The notes under the pieces are model-generated. The model saw only the letters and a program-made list of their open reading frames with translations. It searched no databases and was not told the DNA's origin. 64,000 nucleotides of DNA, from the NCBI GenBank assembly GCA_050291365.1, contig JBNKJS010000016.1, positions 93,574 to 157,573 of the forward strand, in the 5' to 3' direction. Below, in pieces: positions 31,336 to 40,140 of this stretch. Every line of letters begins with the position of its first letter. Position 1 is the stretch's first letter. Position numbers and translations under genes: made by a program. The DNA is from JAAGZL01 sp050291365. GTDB lineage: Bacteria; Pseudomonadota; Gammaproteobacteria; Chromatiales; Chromatiaceae.

Positions 31336-32924
31336 ACAGCCCTGCCTTCAACCGGAGCGGCGAGCATAGACTTGAAACGTTTACGCATCTTGCTTCTGGT
31401 AAATCGTTCAACCCTATCAATCACCTCTTTGCGCGCCCTTGCCTTCTCACTTTTACGATCTGTAATGAGCTGCTCTACCGCCTCCAGTGAAACCTTACGA
31501 ACTGCCTGAGACTTCTTCATGCCGGACTTGTATTCTCTTAGTCTGCTGTATTGCAGAGTCATATCCCTGAACCTATTCAGGCTAGACTGCAGCCCTTCGT
31601 GGGCCTTGAGTAATCTGTTTATTTTTTTGTTTGGAAATAGACTACTGAACACATCCAGATGATATCCGAGATGTTTGCTAATCTGATGCAACTCACATAT
31701 CTCTTCGACACTAGCATCTTGTGACAAACCTTTCGACTTCTTAACAAACTCGCGAAATATAGTACGGAGACGATCACGGGCCAACCTGCCTATCGGCGCC
31801 CTAGCATCCTTCGGAAATTGCTCTGTGCTTTCACACCTTTGCAGAAACTCACTCCAGGACTTAATCAACTTAACGTAACGAGGACTATTCAGGGAGATAC
31901 GCATACGCCGTATCTCCCGCTTCTTCTGCTCCTGCAGAAAAAGGTAGAGGGAATTCAATGCCTGACGATGATCCTCATCAACTCTGGCCTCAAAATCATC
32001 GAACAGACTCATATAGATATCCAGATCACGAATCGGCGTCGCCTCATGCTCGACCCATTGAAAACCGTGCTCTATCACACTCAGATTGTTTGCTGGAAAT
32101 ATGGAAGCAAATCTATTAAGAAAGGTGCTGGTTCGCCGCACAGCAACCAGAAAATCGTGCAGATACTCTGGATCATCGTCCTCCCTGGCGCCTGCAATAT
32201 TGCTATCCATAATACTGAGAAATATCTTTAGGATCTGAACCAGTACCTCAAGCGACGACTGATCATTATCAAAGGAAAAGGCTGGCCTGCCGGTATATTG
32301 TCCTGGCGTAATATCCAACGCATCCAAGGCAGAGAGCAATGGATCACGGTATATTGGGGAAAGACCTCCATCCCTTACCGCCCATCTCAATCTATCATTG
32401 AACTCTTCTTCATAGCCACGATAGGGGAATAAATAGATCACATCATCCATAGTTATGTGACTGGTGCTATGAAGAGGGAGAATCTGATCCCTACGTAACT
32501 CCACCCGCATTATGATTTTTTCATCTTCATTTAACAGCAGGAGTTTTTCTGTATCACTAATTAGAGTGGCGTGAGCGATAAGAGATCTTCTACCCAGGAT
32601 TAGTTTCAGCATAGACTGCCCACCAGCGCTGCTGAAGTCACCAGCATTTTGGGGCGGTTTCCTTACCGTACGGCTAAACAACACCATGCCACTGTTCAGC
32701 TCTCTCCAGACCAGCAGACACAGAGCCCCTTGGCACTCAACCTCCAGAACCATGCCAGACCTATACAGACGCCAATCAAAGGTATCCAGGTAGATACGAC
32801 GGACAGCGTCACACCGCTCTATTCTGGCTTCCAGCCTGCCTGACAACAGCTCCCCCAACCCCTCCAGAGAAAACTTTTTAGGTGCGGCAAAAATTATCTG
32901 CTTACTGAACAACGCTTGCTCCAT
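31332..32924 (-). CDS. CYTH-like/CHAD-domain protein, probable polyphosphate-granule protein
   Basis: 530 aa. The first ~210 residues resemble a degenerate CYTH tunnel fold (IYLDTFDWRLYRSGMVLEVE, a run often reading LeDTPxxxL in family members). Residues about 225-510 are a CHAD domain: helical, rich in conserved His/Arg/Lys (LHDFLVAVRRTSTFLNRF, LGYHLDVFSSLF) that bind polyphosphate. CHAD proteins have been shown to sit on polyphosphate granules. It overlaps the ParA gene by 4 bases. The adjacent phosphate-uptake operon fits a phosphate-storage theme. Confidence 0.85.
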   Translation of the reverse strand: MEQALFSKQIIFAAPKKFSLEGLGELLSGRLEARIERCDAVRRIYLDTFDWRLYRSGMVLEVECQGALCLLVWRELNSGMVLFSRTVRKPPQNAGDFSSAGGQSMLKLILGRRSLIAHATLISDTEKLLLLNEDEKIIMRVELRRDQILPLHSTSHITMDDVIYLFPYRGYEEEFNDRLRWAVRDGGLSPIYRDPLLSALDALDITPGQYTGRPAFSFDNDQSSLEVLVQILKIFLSIMDSNIAGAREDDDPEYLHDFLVAVRRTSTFLNRFASIFPANNLSVIEHGFQWVEHEATPIRDLDIYMSLFDDFEARVDEDHRQALNSLYLFLQEQKKREIRRMRISLNSPRYVKLIKSWSEFLQRCESTEQFPKDARAPIGRLARDRLRTIFREFVKKSKGLSQDASVEEICELHQISKHLGYHLDVFSSLFPNKKINRLLKAHEGLQSSLNRFRDMTLQYSRLREYKSGMKKSQAVRKVSLEAVEQLITDRKSEKARARKEVIDRVERFTRSKMRKRFKSMLAAPVEGRAV

Positions 32925-33424
32925 GTCTCACTATTGCTATACCAACAATAGCCTTTATTGGTGATCTATGAAACAGATTATTCGAAGGCTGTCATTGGCG
33001 ATTTCAATAAACTCCATTTGCTTCTGCAGGCATGCCTGAACCCAATCTGACTATTAGACGCAAATTGCCACCAGTTAATATTATTTAACCAATTTGAATC
33101 CAAACGACATGACTATGCGAAAGCTACGGATCCGCCCTGTTTGAGCGTACCCATCCAGCTTCAAATGTGGTCCAAAAGATCAATTAACTTCCTGGGCGGA
33201 AACAATTCAGGCTACGGCAGCGCTCTGGCAGATCTTGACGCCCCTGTTCGTGCTAAAGCAAATATCAGCAATCACAACCTTGATATAGTGACATCAAGGT
33301 TGGCTATAGACTATTCATGGATAACAGTGATCAACTCTAAGCAGTGAGACTAAACCAAACAGTCCGGGGCCATACCCCCGTTTTTTCATCTCCACTTCAG
33401 GCCAGCAGCAGATTCATCGTGTCC
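32925..33424. other. 500-bp gap with an isolated plus-strand terminator
   Basis: The only features are the likely promoter region of the CHAD-parA unit at the left and a strong plus-strand terminator (33365-33386). A weak 68-codon frame (TTG start, 33141-33347) ends just before the terminator but has no ribosome site or recognisable product. A small RNA or a decayed gene is possible. Confidence 0.4.
33365..33386 (+). terminator. Plus-strand intrinsic terminator without an obvious gene
   Basis: CGGGG (33365-33369) pairs with CCCCG (33376-33380), followed by six T. No plus-strand gene is annotated upstream for more than 2.9 kb, so it either ends an unannotated RNA or is fortuitous. On the minus strand it has no T-tract. 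Confidence 0.55.
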
Positions 33425-34480
33425 CTATATAGGATCACTATTCCAATCCCGCAATTCGAGTAGCTCTAACTCCCGGGTGATCTGTTCAGCACTTAAAGAT
33501 TCATACACCTCCCTGTGTACCGCCGCTATACCTCCGGACATCTCATACCAAGCAAAACCAGTATTCCACACAGCATGACTGTAACTACCTTGGCGACGTC
33601 TGGGCAAGCAAAATAACCTCCCAGGCACAACCACAAGATTGTAGCTCACCTTCTGACGGTGTAATCCTGAGATGAAGGTCCAGGCCTCATCCAATGCAGT
33701 AAATTGACGACAACCCACCGGATACTCCTTCTCCCCTCCGTTGTGAGTCCACTCATCACGCAATAACGGTAACTGCTTCTTCCGAACAAACATATGAAAA
33801 TGAAGATTATTGATAGAGGCATTTGCCCCATAACTGTTGTAGCCAAACCCAACATCCGGCATGGTCTCGCCCAACTGCTCACATGCCTGCCACAGATAGG
33901 CCAAGTCATTCTGAAGTAGATATTGCGGTCTGCCGTCCACGCGCTCCGGCACCACAAGACTGTGCATGGGCATAAAGGGGTATTTATTGTAGTAGAGAGA
34001 GGTTCTGCGCCCGGCCAAGGACCCTTCCCAGCATATCTCCTTCATCAAAAATGGTTTGTTGAAATGAAACCCATTAATATCAAAAGGGGCATAGATACCA
34101 TCCACTTTGGTATCGGCAATACGAGTAGGACGCAAAGAGCGAAGCTGGTTGAACTGTACCTCCCATAAGCCCTCGTCACGAAACTCAGTATGATGCACTC
34201 CATCCATCCCTATGGCTACCAGTTTACGAAACACCCGCATATCGTCTTGCGCGCCATTTATGTAAAACTGTTTGGGAGAGTGTTTGAAGCTTCTTTTTAG
34301 GAGTTGATAGCGCCCCTTTACCTTCCTCTCCAGCTCCTGTTGCAACCCAGGGTCAAAACTGACGTTGGCTAACACCAGAATGAAGGAGCCTAATTCATTG
34401 TAATCATGCAGCAGACCGACAAGCCCCTGCTTGAAGCTATCAATATATTTTTCCTGGGATGAAAATATATCCAAGTTCAT
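33425..34480 (-). CDS. HIT-superfamily nucleotidyl transferase/phosphorylase-like protein
   Basis: 351 aa from the ATG at 34478-34480; a TTG at 34501 is a possible alternative. The central region has PFMPMHSLVVPER and, further on, NNLHFHMFVRK, the His-x-His-x pattern of HIT enzymes (ATP adenylyltransferase, GDP-hexose phosphorylase). The rest is divergent. It could act on a nucleotide-sugar or dinucleoside polyphosphate. The 55-base gap after DUF1330 on the same strand suggests it is the last gene of the znu-yidD unit. The specific substrate is unknown. Confidence 0.5.
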   Translation of the reverse strand: MNLDIFSSQEKYIDSFKQGLVGLLHDYNELGSFILVLANVSFDPGLQQELERKVKGRYQLLKRSFKHSPKQFYINGAQDDMRVFRKLVAIGMDGVHHTEFRDEGLWEVQFNQLRSLRPTRIADTKVDGIYAPFDINGFHFNKPFLMKEICWEGSLAGRRTSLYYNKYPFMPMHSLVVPERVDGRPQYLLQNDLAYLWQACEQLGETMPDVGFGYNSYGANASINNLHFHMFVRKKQLPLLRDEWTHNGGEKEYPVGCRQFTALDEAWTFISGLHRQKVSYNLVVVPGRLFCLPRRRQGSYSHAVWNTGFAWYEMSGGIAAVHREVYESLSAEQITRELELLELRDWNSDPI

Positions 34481-34556
34481 GGGATGAGATATTACCCACA
34501 ACTGCCGCCTTCGTCTCCACCTTTTCTATGGTTGACTGAATTTCTCTTATTTGTAT

Positions 34557-34844
34557 TTATTCTTCATATGCAAGCAAATCTATCTCAGCCGCTTCCTGCC
34601 TAAGAGGGATAAGTGATTGGTATTGAGGAGAAAAGTGCCAATCGGTCAACGCCTTCAAATCAGGAAAACGAATCACTACGGCATCACTATGTTTATGCTC
34701 ACCGGAAAGCACAGAGGATAGACCGCCTCTGAAAACTAATTGGCCGCCCCAGGGTTCCAATGTCGCAGGAACCTGACTGCGGTACTCCGCCCACTTGTCT
34801 GCATCTATTATCGTTATCTGGCCAATGAGATATGCATTTTTCAT
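34557..34844 (-). CDS. DUF1330-family protein
   Basis: 95 aa, single ferredoxin-like alpha/beta domain: MKNAYLIGQITIIDADKWAEY, RGG in the middle and VIRFPDLKALTDWHFSPQYQ. DUF1330 proteins are dimeric alpha-beta barrels of unknown role related to antibiotic monooxygenase-like folds. Its ATG overlaps the yidD stop (ATGA). Confidence 0.85.
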   Translation of the reverse strand: MKNAYLIGQITIIDADKWAEYRSQVPATLEPWGGQLVFRGGLSSVLSGEHKHSDAVVIRFPDLKALTDWHFSPQYQSLIPLRQEAAEIDLLAYEE

Positions 34845-35092
34845 GACTCATCCTTATCATGCTTACTACATTTATGCTTGGGTTCTGGCACAGGATCAAC
34901 ACCACCCTCATGAAACGGATGACAGCGCATAATCCGCTTGATGCCAAGCCAGAGTCCGCGCAACACCCCGTGTAGCTCTATCGCCTCCTGCATATAAGAG
35001 GAACATGTCGGATAGTAACGGCAGTTGTTGCCTAGAAAAGGGCTGATCAAATAACTATATCCCTTGACCAACAGCACGAAAAACCGCCTCAC
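34841..35092 (-). CDS. yidD: Membrane protein insertion efficiency factor YidD
   Basis: 83 aa from the GTG at 35090-35092, which overlaps the znuB stop (GTGA). An amphipathic N-terminal helix (RRFFVLLVKGYSYLISPF) is followed by the conserved Cys block CRYYPTCSSYMQEAI and HPFHEGGVDPVP. YidD assists the YidC insertase. It is normally found between rnpA and yidC, so its place behind znuB is unusual. The Cys/His-rich C-terminus is normal. Confidence 0.9.
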   Translation of the reverse strand: MRRFFVLLVKGYSYLISPFLGNNCRYYPTCSSYMQEAIELHGVLRGLWLGIKRIMRCHPFHEGGVDPVPEPKHKCSKHDKDES

Positions 35093-35934
35093 GTCGACAC
35101 CTTTCGGGTCTGTCGTTGCCGCTGCAATATCTGATTGAACATGGTAGATGCCAGATAGGCAAGACCGGCAACCAGGATGATAGAGGCCCCTGATGGAAGA
35201 TCTGCAATGTAGGAGATAACCAGACCTGTGGTGGTAAACATCATCCCCAGCATCGATGCCAGCAGCATCATTCTCCCCAGAGATTTTATATATTGCGCGG
35301 CAATAGCTGCCGGCAGGGTCAGCAGGGCAATAACCAATATCAAACCTACCACCTGGATCAGCAATACAACGGTCACCGCAACCATGCACAGCAGCAACAG
35401 ATAAAACGCAGTGACCGGCACCCCACGCAGACGGGCAAACTCCTCATCAAAAGAGACGGCCAGAAACTGACGATAGAATAGCCAAACCACCGCCAACACC
35501 ACTAAGTCCATCCACGCCATAAGCCAGACATCCTGCTGTGGCACCATTAGGATATTGCCAAACAGATAACTCATGAGGTTCACATTGTAACCTGGCGTCT
35601 TAGAGATAAAGATTATTCCTATGGCCATGCCCACGGCCCACACGGCACTAATCAATGTATCTTCCCTCTCTTTCCAGCGCAGACTGATCCAACCAATCAG
35701 CAAGGCCGCCACCAACGCCGCGCCCAAGGCACCACCCAGCGGGGAAACACCAAAGAACAAGGCTGCACCCATGCCACCCAGTACAGCGTGGGAGATACCT
35801 CCGGCCATAAAGCCAATGCGTTTCACCACCACATAGCTACCCATTATGCCGCAGCCGATACTTGCAAGCAGACCACCCAGGAGGGCCTTCTGCAAAAAGC
35901 CGAATTGCAATAGCGCTTCAAAAAAACTGCTCAT
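35089..35934 (-). CDS. znuB: Zinc ABC transporter permease ZnuB
   Basis: 281 aa, ABC-3 family permease with about eight TM segments (LLASIGCGIMGSYVVVKRIGF, AAALLIGWISLRW, LGMMFTTTGLVISYI). It forms the membrane channel for zinc with ZnuC and ZnuA. The gene is nine bases after znuC and overlaps yidD by 4. Manganese cannot be excluded from the permease alone. Confidence 0.88.
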   Translation of the reverse strand: MSSFFEALLQFGFLQKALLGGLLASIGCGIMGSYVVVKRIGFMAGGISHAVLGGMGAALFFGVSPLGGALGAALVAALLIGWISLRWKEREDTLISAVWAVGMAIGIIFISKTPGYNVNLMSYLFGNILMVPQQDVWLMAWMDLVVLAVVWLFYRQFLAVSFDEEFARLRGVPVTAFYLLLLCMVAVTVVLLIQVVGLILVIALLTLPAAIAAQYIKSLGRMMLLASMLGMMFTTTGLVISYIADLPSGASIILVAGLAYLASTMFNQILQRQRQTRKVST

Positions 35935-35943
35935 AGGAAAAAT

Positions 35944-36675
35944 TCAATTATGTACATGTTCCACCATATGCATGTGGGAACCATAGAGTTCATCTATCAC
36001 CTGGCCACTGATACAAGATGTTTCGTGACAAATCAGGGTTCGGTTCAGACAGGCCACACGGCTTACATACTGGGAAATGAAACCCACATCATGGGACACC
36101 ACGATGATAGCCATACGCTGGTTCAGGTTTTTCAGCAGATCGAATATATCTGTCTCCACCCGCATATCGATATTGGCTGTGGGCTCATCCAGAATCAAGA
36201 TACGCGGCTGGCAAGCCAGGGCTCTGGCAACCAACACCCGCTGCACCTGACCTCCCGATAGGGTTGAGAGCTGTCTTTTTGACAAATTCTCAACCTCGGT
36301 CTCAACCATAGCTTGGCGTGCAATATCCCGCTCCTTACTGCTATAACCGCCATACCAAGAGGAGTTACCCAAACACCCCATAAGCACCACCTCTTCAACG
36401 GTGATGGGGAAATCACGGCTGAAGGCAGGGTACTGCGGCACATAGCCGATCTGACGACTTGCAAGCTGCGGGTTTCTGCCCAGCACCTTAACGCTTCCGC
36501 TGACCGGTTCAAGCAGACCCAAGATCAGTTTCAGCAAAGTGCTCTTGCCGCCGGCATTGGGGCCAACCAACCCCAAAAACTCCCCATCCGCAACATCCAG
36601 ATTGATCTCTTCCAGGACGCTAGGGCCAGCATAGGAGAAACTGACACCCTTGATTGAGATTATGGGACTGCTCAT
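35944..36675 (-). CDS. znuC: Zinc ABC transporter ATPase ZnuC
   Basis: 243 aa. Walker A GPNAGGKST, Q-loop YVPQ, signature LSGGQ, Walker B ILILDEP and H-loop VSHD are all intact. The C-terminal tail contains His residues (HMHMVEHVHN), typical of zinc ABC ATPases. The start is 8 bases after a GGTCTTG-rich spacer. The gene lies 148 bases downstream of znuA on the same strand. Confidence 0.9.
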   Translation of the reverse strand: MSSPIISIKGVSFSYAGPSVLEEINLDVADGEFLGLVGPNAGGKSTLLKLILGLLEPVSGSVKVLGRNPQLASRQIGYVPQYPAFSRDFPITVEEVVLMGCLGNSSWYGGYSSKERDIARQAMVETEVENLSKRQLSTLSGGQVQRVLVARALACQPRILILDEPTANIDMRVETDIFDLLKNLNQRMAIIVVSHDVGFISQYVSRVACLNRTLICHETSCISGQVIDELYGSHMHMVEHVHN

Positions 36676-36823
36676 TTAATTGGTCTTGTCTCACTATTCA
36701 AAAATTTTGAGGGTAGTCATATAACCACCCTCACCCCGCCTCTCGACTTTGGCCTCCTGCGTCATCCTACCCCCCACTCCTGGAGTCAACCCCTGGAGGG
36801 AAGAGGGAGAATTACTCTACTGC

Positions 36824-37699
36824 CTAAAGCCCTTGCGCCATGGCCTTTGCCACATCACGCAGATTTTCCGGGTAGCCTTCCGACAGTGGATCAATCACCA
36901 CAACCTTGGCACCAATGGCGCTGGCTATAGACCTGGCATGGCGCTGACTGAACTGTTTCTGCACAAAGATAACGCCAATGCGGCTTTGTTTCGCTTGCTC
37001 TATCAAACGTGCCAGTGCCCTGGCACCAGGCTCCTTACCCCCGCCTTCGATTGGTATCTGCTGCAGGCCATAGGCATCTGCAAAATACCCCCATGAGGGG
37101 TGAAAAACCATAAACTTTTTAGTATCCATAGTCTCTAATGCCTGACGGATATCTTTATCGATCTGCTCCAGAGAGCTGGCCAGCTCAGCATGGTTCCTGG
37201 TATAGAGATCGCTGTTATCTGGATCCAGCTCAATCAACTTATCCCTCAGCCTCAAGGCCATAATCTTGATAAGCGGAGGACTAAGCCAGATATGGGGGTC
37301 CAACTCACCCTCTTCATGGGCATGGTCGTGATGCCCCTCATCCCCCCCCTCAACAGCGCGCAACTCTATACCATCCCGTGCATCCAGGATGGAGAGACTG
37401 GGGTAGGTGCTCTGAATACGCCGCATCCAGATATGTTCGAAAGGAACCCCGATACGATAATAAAGCTGGGCCTGAGACAGGGCCGCCATCTGCTTGGGTG
37501 TTGGCTCATAGGTAGCCGGGCTCTGCCCCGGCTGCACCAGCAGCTGAACCTCCACCGATTCACCAGCTATACGCTGAACCAAATTTTTCTGCGGAATAAT
37601 ACTTACCGCCAGCTTAAGTCGCTCCCCCGCATGCAGCGAACAGTTGATCAACAACATCAGGGCTAACAGACAAAACCGCATTAAACTTGTATACCTCAT
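36824..37699 (-). CDS. znuA: Zinc-binding periplasmic protein ZnuA
   Basis: 291 aa from the ATG at 37697-37699 (GAGGG six bases before). Signal peptide MRYTSLMRFCLLALMLLINCSLHA. Cluster-A-I/TroA fold with metal-ligand His residues and a His/Asp-rich loop (GHHDHAHEEGE) at about 125-135, usually taken as a zinc-trapping loop. It delivers Zn to ZnuBC. First gene of the operon and divergent from a zinc-ribbon gene. Confidence 0.88.
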   Translation of the reverse strand: MRYTSLMRFCLLALMLLINCSLHAGERLKLAVSIIPQKNLVQRIAGESVEVQLLVQPGQSPATYEPTPKQMAALSQAQLYYRIGVPFEHIWMRRIQSTYPSLSILDARDGIELRAVEGGDEGHHDHAHEEGELDPHIWLSPPLIKIMALRLRDKLIELDPDNSDLYTRNHAELASSLEQIDKDIRQALETMDTKKFMVFHPSWGYFADAYGLQQIPIEGGGKEPGARALARLIEQAKQSRIGVIFVQKQFSQRHARSIASAIGAKVVVIDPLSEGYPENLRDVAKAMAQGL

Positions 37700-37782
37700 C
37701 GACACCCTCTAGATTTAGCTGGATTTATCCAACAGCTGAAAGATACACTCTAAACCTCGATAGTATAGCGTTTGGGACCACT

Positions 37783-38325
37783 ATGAGCATTGGAAAACTT
37801 ATCCTCCACTCCAGCAGTGTAGAGTCAACCCTTTCAGAGGCAGAACCACTGGTTAGCTCTCTAAGTAAGGTGGGACTACTCGGACAACCCGTGGATTCCA
37901 AACAAGATGCATTCCTTACCGGGGAACGTTTTTTACAGCTCATCAGCTTTGCAGGCTGCTCCACCAATGTTTGCCTGACCCCCAAGACGCGCAGTGATGA
38001 TAACTTCTGCCACCTGACCCTCAAAGGGCCCTACGAGCTACCTCAGCTAATTTGGGATAAAAACTGCCGTCCTCCACGTTGCCCCGCATGCAAAAAAAGC
38101 ATGACTGACTGGAAACAACAAATCAGCAACAAAACCTTCAATTGCACCCACTGCGGAAACCAAGCCAGTCCTGATGATATCGCCTGGGGAAGAGGCGCCG
38201 GTTACGGACGTATATTTATCGAAATAAACAACATCTTTCCAGGTGAAGCCAGACCAGTGCATGATCTGCTTGAGATCCTAGGCAGACTGACCGGAACAGA
38301 GTGGGACTACTTTTTCACTGAGTGA
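37783..38325 (+). CDS. Zinc-ribbon protein of unknown function, divergent from znuA
   Basis: 180 aa from the ATG at 37783, 83 bases from the znuA start. A CxxC pair (CPACKKSM) is followed at spacing of 21 residues by CTHCGNQ, a zinc ribbon at about residues 98-125. The N-terminal ~95 residues are unannotatable and include three further Cys (LSFAGCSTNVC). The C-terminal HDLLEILGRLTGTEWDYFF is helical. Sharing the znuA promoter region suggests zinc control, but this is inference. Confidence 0.65.
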   Translation: MSIGKLILHSSSVESTLSEAEPLVSSLSKVGLLGQPVDSKQDAFLTGERFLQLISFAGCSTNVCLTPKTRSDDNFCHLTLKGPYELPQLIWDKNCRPPRCPACKKSMTDWKQQISNKTFNCTHCGNQASPDDIAWGRGAGYGRIFIEINNIFPGEARPVHDLLEILGRLTGTEWDYFFTE

Positions 38326-38332
38326 TATAGAG

Positions 38333-38515
38333 CTATTTCAAAACACAGTGCTTGGCAAAATCAACTGCTTGATTTGGCGTCCAATCCCCTTTGGGTTTCT
38401 CCTTCATATCTTTACACCACTGCTCACTACCAACCTCAGGCGCACAGGCGGCAACTAGGGTTATCGATAGGATTGCCAGCACCACAGGAATGAGTCTTTT
38501 AATCATGCTTATCAA
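38333..38515 (-). CDS. DUF3012 small lipoprotein
   Basis: 60 aa. Signal peptide with lipobox LVAAC at about residue 22-24, followed by APEVGSEQWCKDMKEKPKGDW and a final Cys before VLK, the DUF3012 pattern with two conserved Cys. Function unknown; likely anchored in the outer membrane. Confidence 0.85.
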   Translation of the reverse strand: MISMIKRLIPVVLAILSITLVAACAPEVGSEQWCKDMKEKPKGDWTPNQAVDFAKHCVLK

Positions 38516-38560
38516 GAGTAATCTCCGCTTGTACTAAATTATTGAATATAATATCTGCAG

Positions 38561-40129
38561 CTATGCGCTTACGCAGCAATTCTTACCCTCACCTTTAGCC
38601 TTATAGAGTGCGCTATCCGCCCGAGAAAATGCAGTGTCGGGCGTATCTCCTTCCCGGAACTCAGTATAGCCACAGGATATGGTAAGGGTTATGGGCTTGT
38701 CCCCTGAGTGAAAACCGCTCTCTTCAACCGATTTGCGAATCTGCTCAGCCACCACAGCAGTCTCGTCTAAAGTTGAACCAGAAAGCAGAACACAGAACTC
38801 TTCACCGCCGTATCTGCCCACAAAATCGGTCTGGCGCAATCTTTTAGTTAAAATCTGCCCAATCACCCTCAGGGCCTTATCGCCGGCCTGGTGTCCGAAA
38901 CGGTCATTCACCATTTTAAAGTCATCCAGATCCCAGACCATTAAGATCAGGGGGGACCTAAACCTCTTCCAGCGGATATATTCATCCTTAATACGCTCAT
39001 CATATGCGGCGCGATTAGCCAGTCCAGTAACCGGATCCATGGATGAGCGCGCCTGCGCTTCAAGTATCTTTTGTCTCAAAATACTGGTTTCACTTTCAAC
39101 CTCATTCAGACGCTCCCGCAGTTTCTTTTCGTTCTTTACTGCCTCCTCAAAACGATCCTCAGCTCTCTTGAGATGATTATCCATATGGCCTTTAATATTT
39201 TGCAGGTGCGAGGTCACATCTTTTCTTAACACTTGCAGGTCGCTGGCATCACGAACACTAATAGCAATACCGCTTACCTGTTCCTTTACCGCCCGATCCA
39301 GCTCTTTGCCGCTCTGCAGTGACTGCTGCTGCAAGACATTTCCGCTGACAACAAAGTTGTCCAGCTCCTGTAGTCGCGCCATCAAATCAGCCAGAAAGCT
39401 GCCCGTCTCACGGGTCTCTTTCTTAAGGTCATCAAGCAGAGAAGATACAATCTTGGTTAGGTTCTTGATTACATCAACTACCGAATCTTGATCATGTTTT
39501 TCCAGCTTCTTTTTTAGCGAGGTTATATCCTGACTCAACTGACTGGGCCAATTCAGCTTGCCTAACAACGAAAGCAGCAGTCGCATCGGCTCTTCATTGG
39601 CCTCAGAGGAGCTGTCGTCACGCTCACCTCGGCTGAACAGCCCTAATAATCTGGAACTCCTCTCTCCCTTGGCATGAGACTCGCCATCACCGGCTAACAA
39701 ATGAATAAACTCATCTAGTTTTTCATCTGTTGCTTTAGATGGGTTCGAGGCTATCTGTTCCCCCAACTCCCTCAGACGCTTTCCCTTCTTACCCGATAGA
39801 TGCGAATGCTCAAGTAATCGATGAAACAGATCACTTTGGCTACTCCGTTCTACCGGCTCTTCCTGCACAGGGTTATCATGCGCGCGAATAAGGGCTTCAG
39901 AGATGGCTGAGATGTGGCGGTGCACATTCTCATTCACCCCTTTCTTCAGGGCATCGCGCAATTTAACGAGATGTGGATCCAGAGCAGGATCAAGCCCTTT
40001 TGTTGCCAGGGTAAGGCGTATAATGGTCCGGCATAAAAGCTGCTCGGTCTCTTCGTTATTGGCTACTTCGCCCTTGAACTTCTGTTCCAGAGTATAATAT
40101 TTTTTTTTCCAGTCTTGATCTGTTGCCAT
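38561..40129 (-). CDS. dgcP: Diguanylate cyclase, DgcP-like
   Basis: 522 aa. The first ~350 residues are soluble, helical and coiled-coil rich with an acidic-basic linker around 150-185. The GGDEF domain (about 360-522) carries GGEEF in RYGGEEFCVLL and the RxxD product-inhibition site (RQTD) five residues before it. It makes cyclic-di-GMP. Order (cytochrome c4 - dsbA - EEP - this gene) matches, from memory, the Pseudomonas dgcP neighbourhood; the N-terminal domain is also of that kind. No transmembrane segment. Confidence 0.88.
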   Translation of the reverse strand: MATDQDWKKKYYTLEQKFKGEVANNEETEQLLCRTIIRLTLATKGLDPALDPHLVKLRDALKKGVNENVHRHISAISEALIRAHDNPVQEEPVERSSQSDLFHRLLEHSHLSGKKGKRLRELGEQIASNPSKATDEKLDEFIHLLAGDGESHAKGERSSRLLGLFSRGERDDSSSEANEEPMRLLLSLLGKLNWPSQLSQDITSLKKKLEKHDQDSVVDVIKNLTKIVSSLLDDLKKETRETGSFLADLMARLQELDNFVVSGNVLQQQSLQSGKELDRAVKEQVSGIAISVRDASDLQVLRKDVTSHLQNIKGHMDNHLKRAEDRFEEAVKNEKKLRERLNEVESETSILRQKILEAQARSSMDPVTGLANRAAYDERIKDEYIRWKRFRSPLILMVWDLDDFKMVNDRFGHQAGDKALRVIGQILTKRLRQTDFVGRYGGEEFCVLLSGSTLDETAVVAEQIRKSVEESGFHSGDKPITLTISCGYTEFREGDTPDTAFSRADSALYKAKGEGKNCCVSA

Positions 40130-40140
40130 TTTCCCCTACC

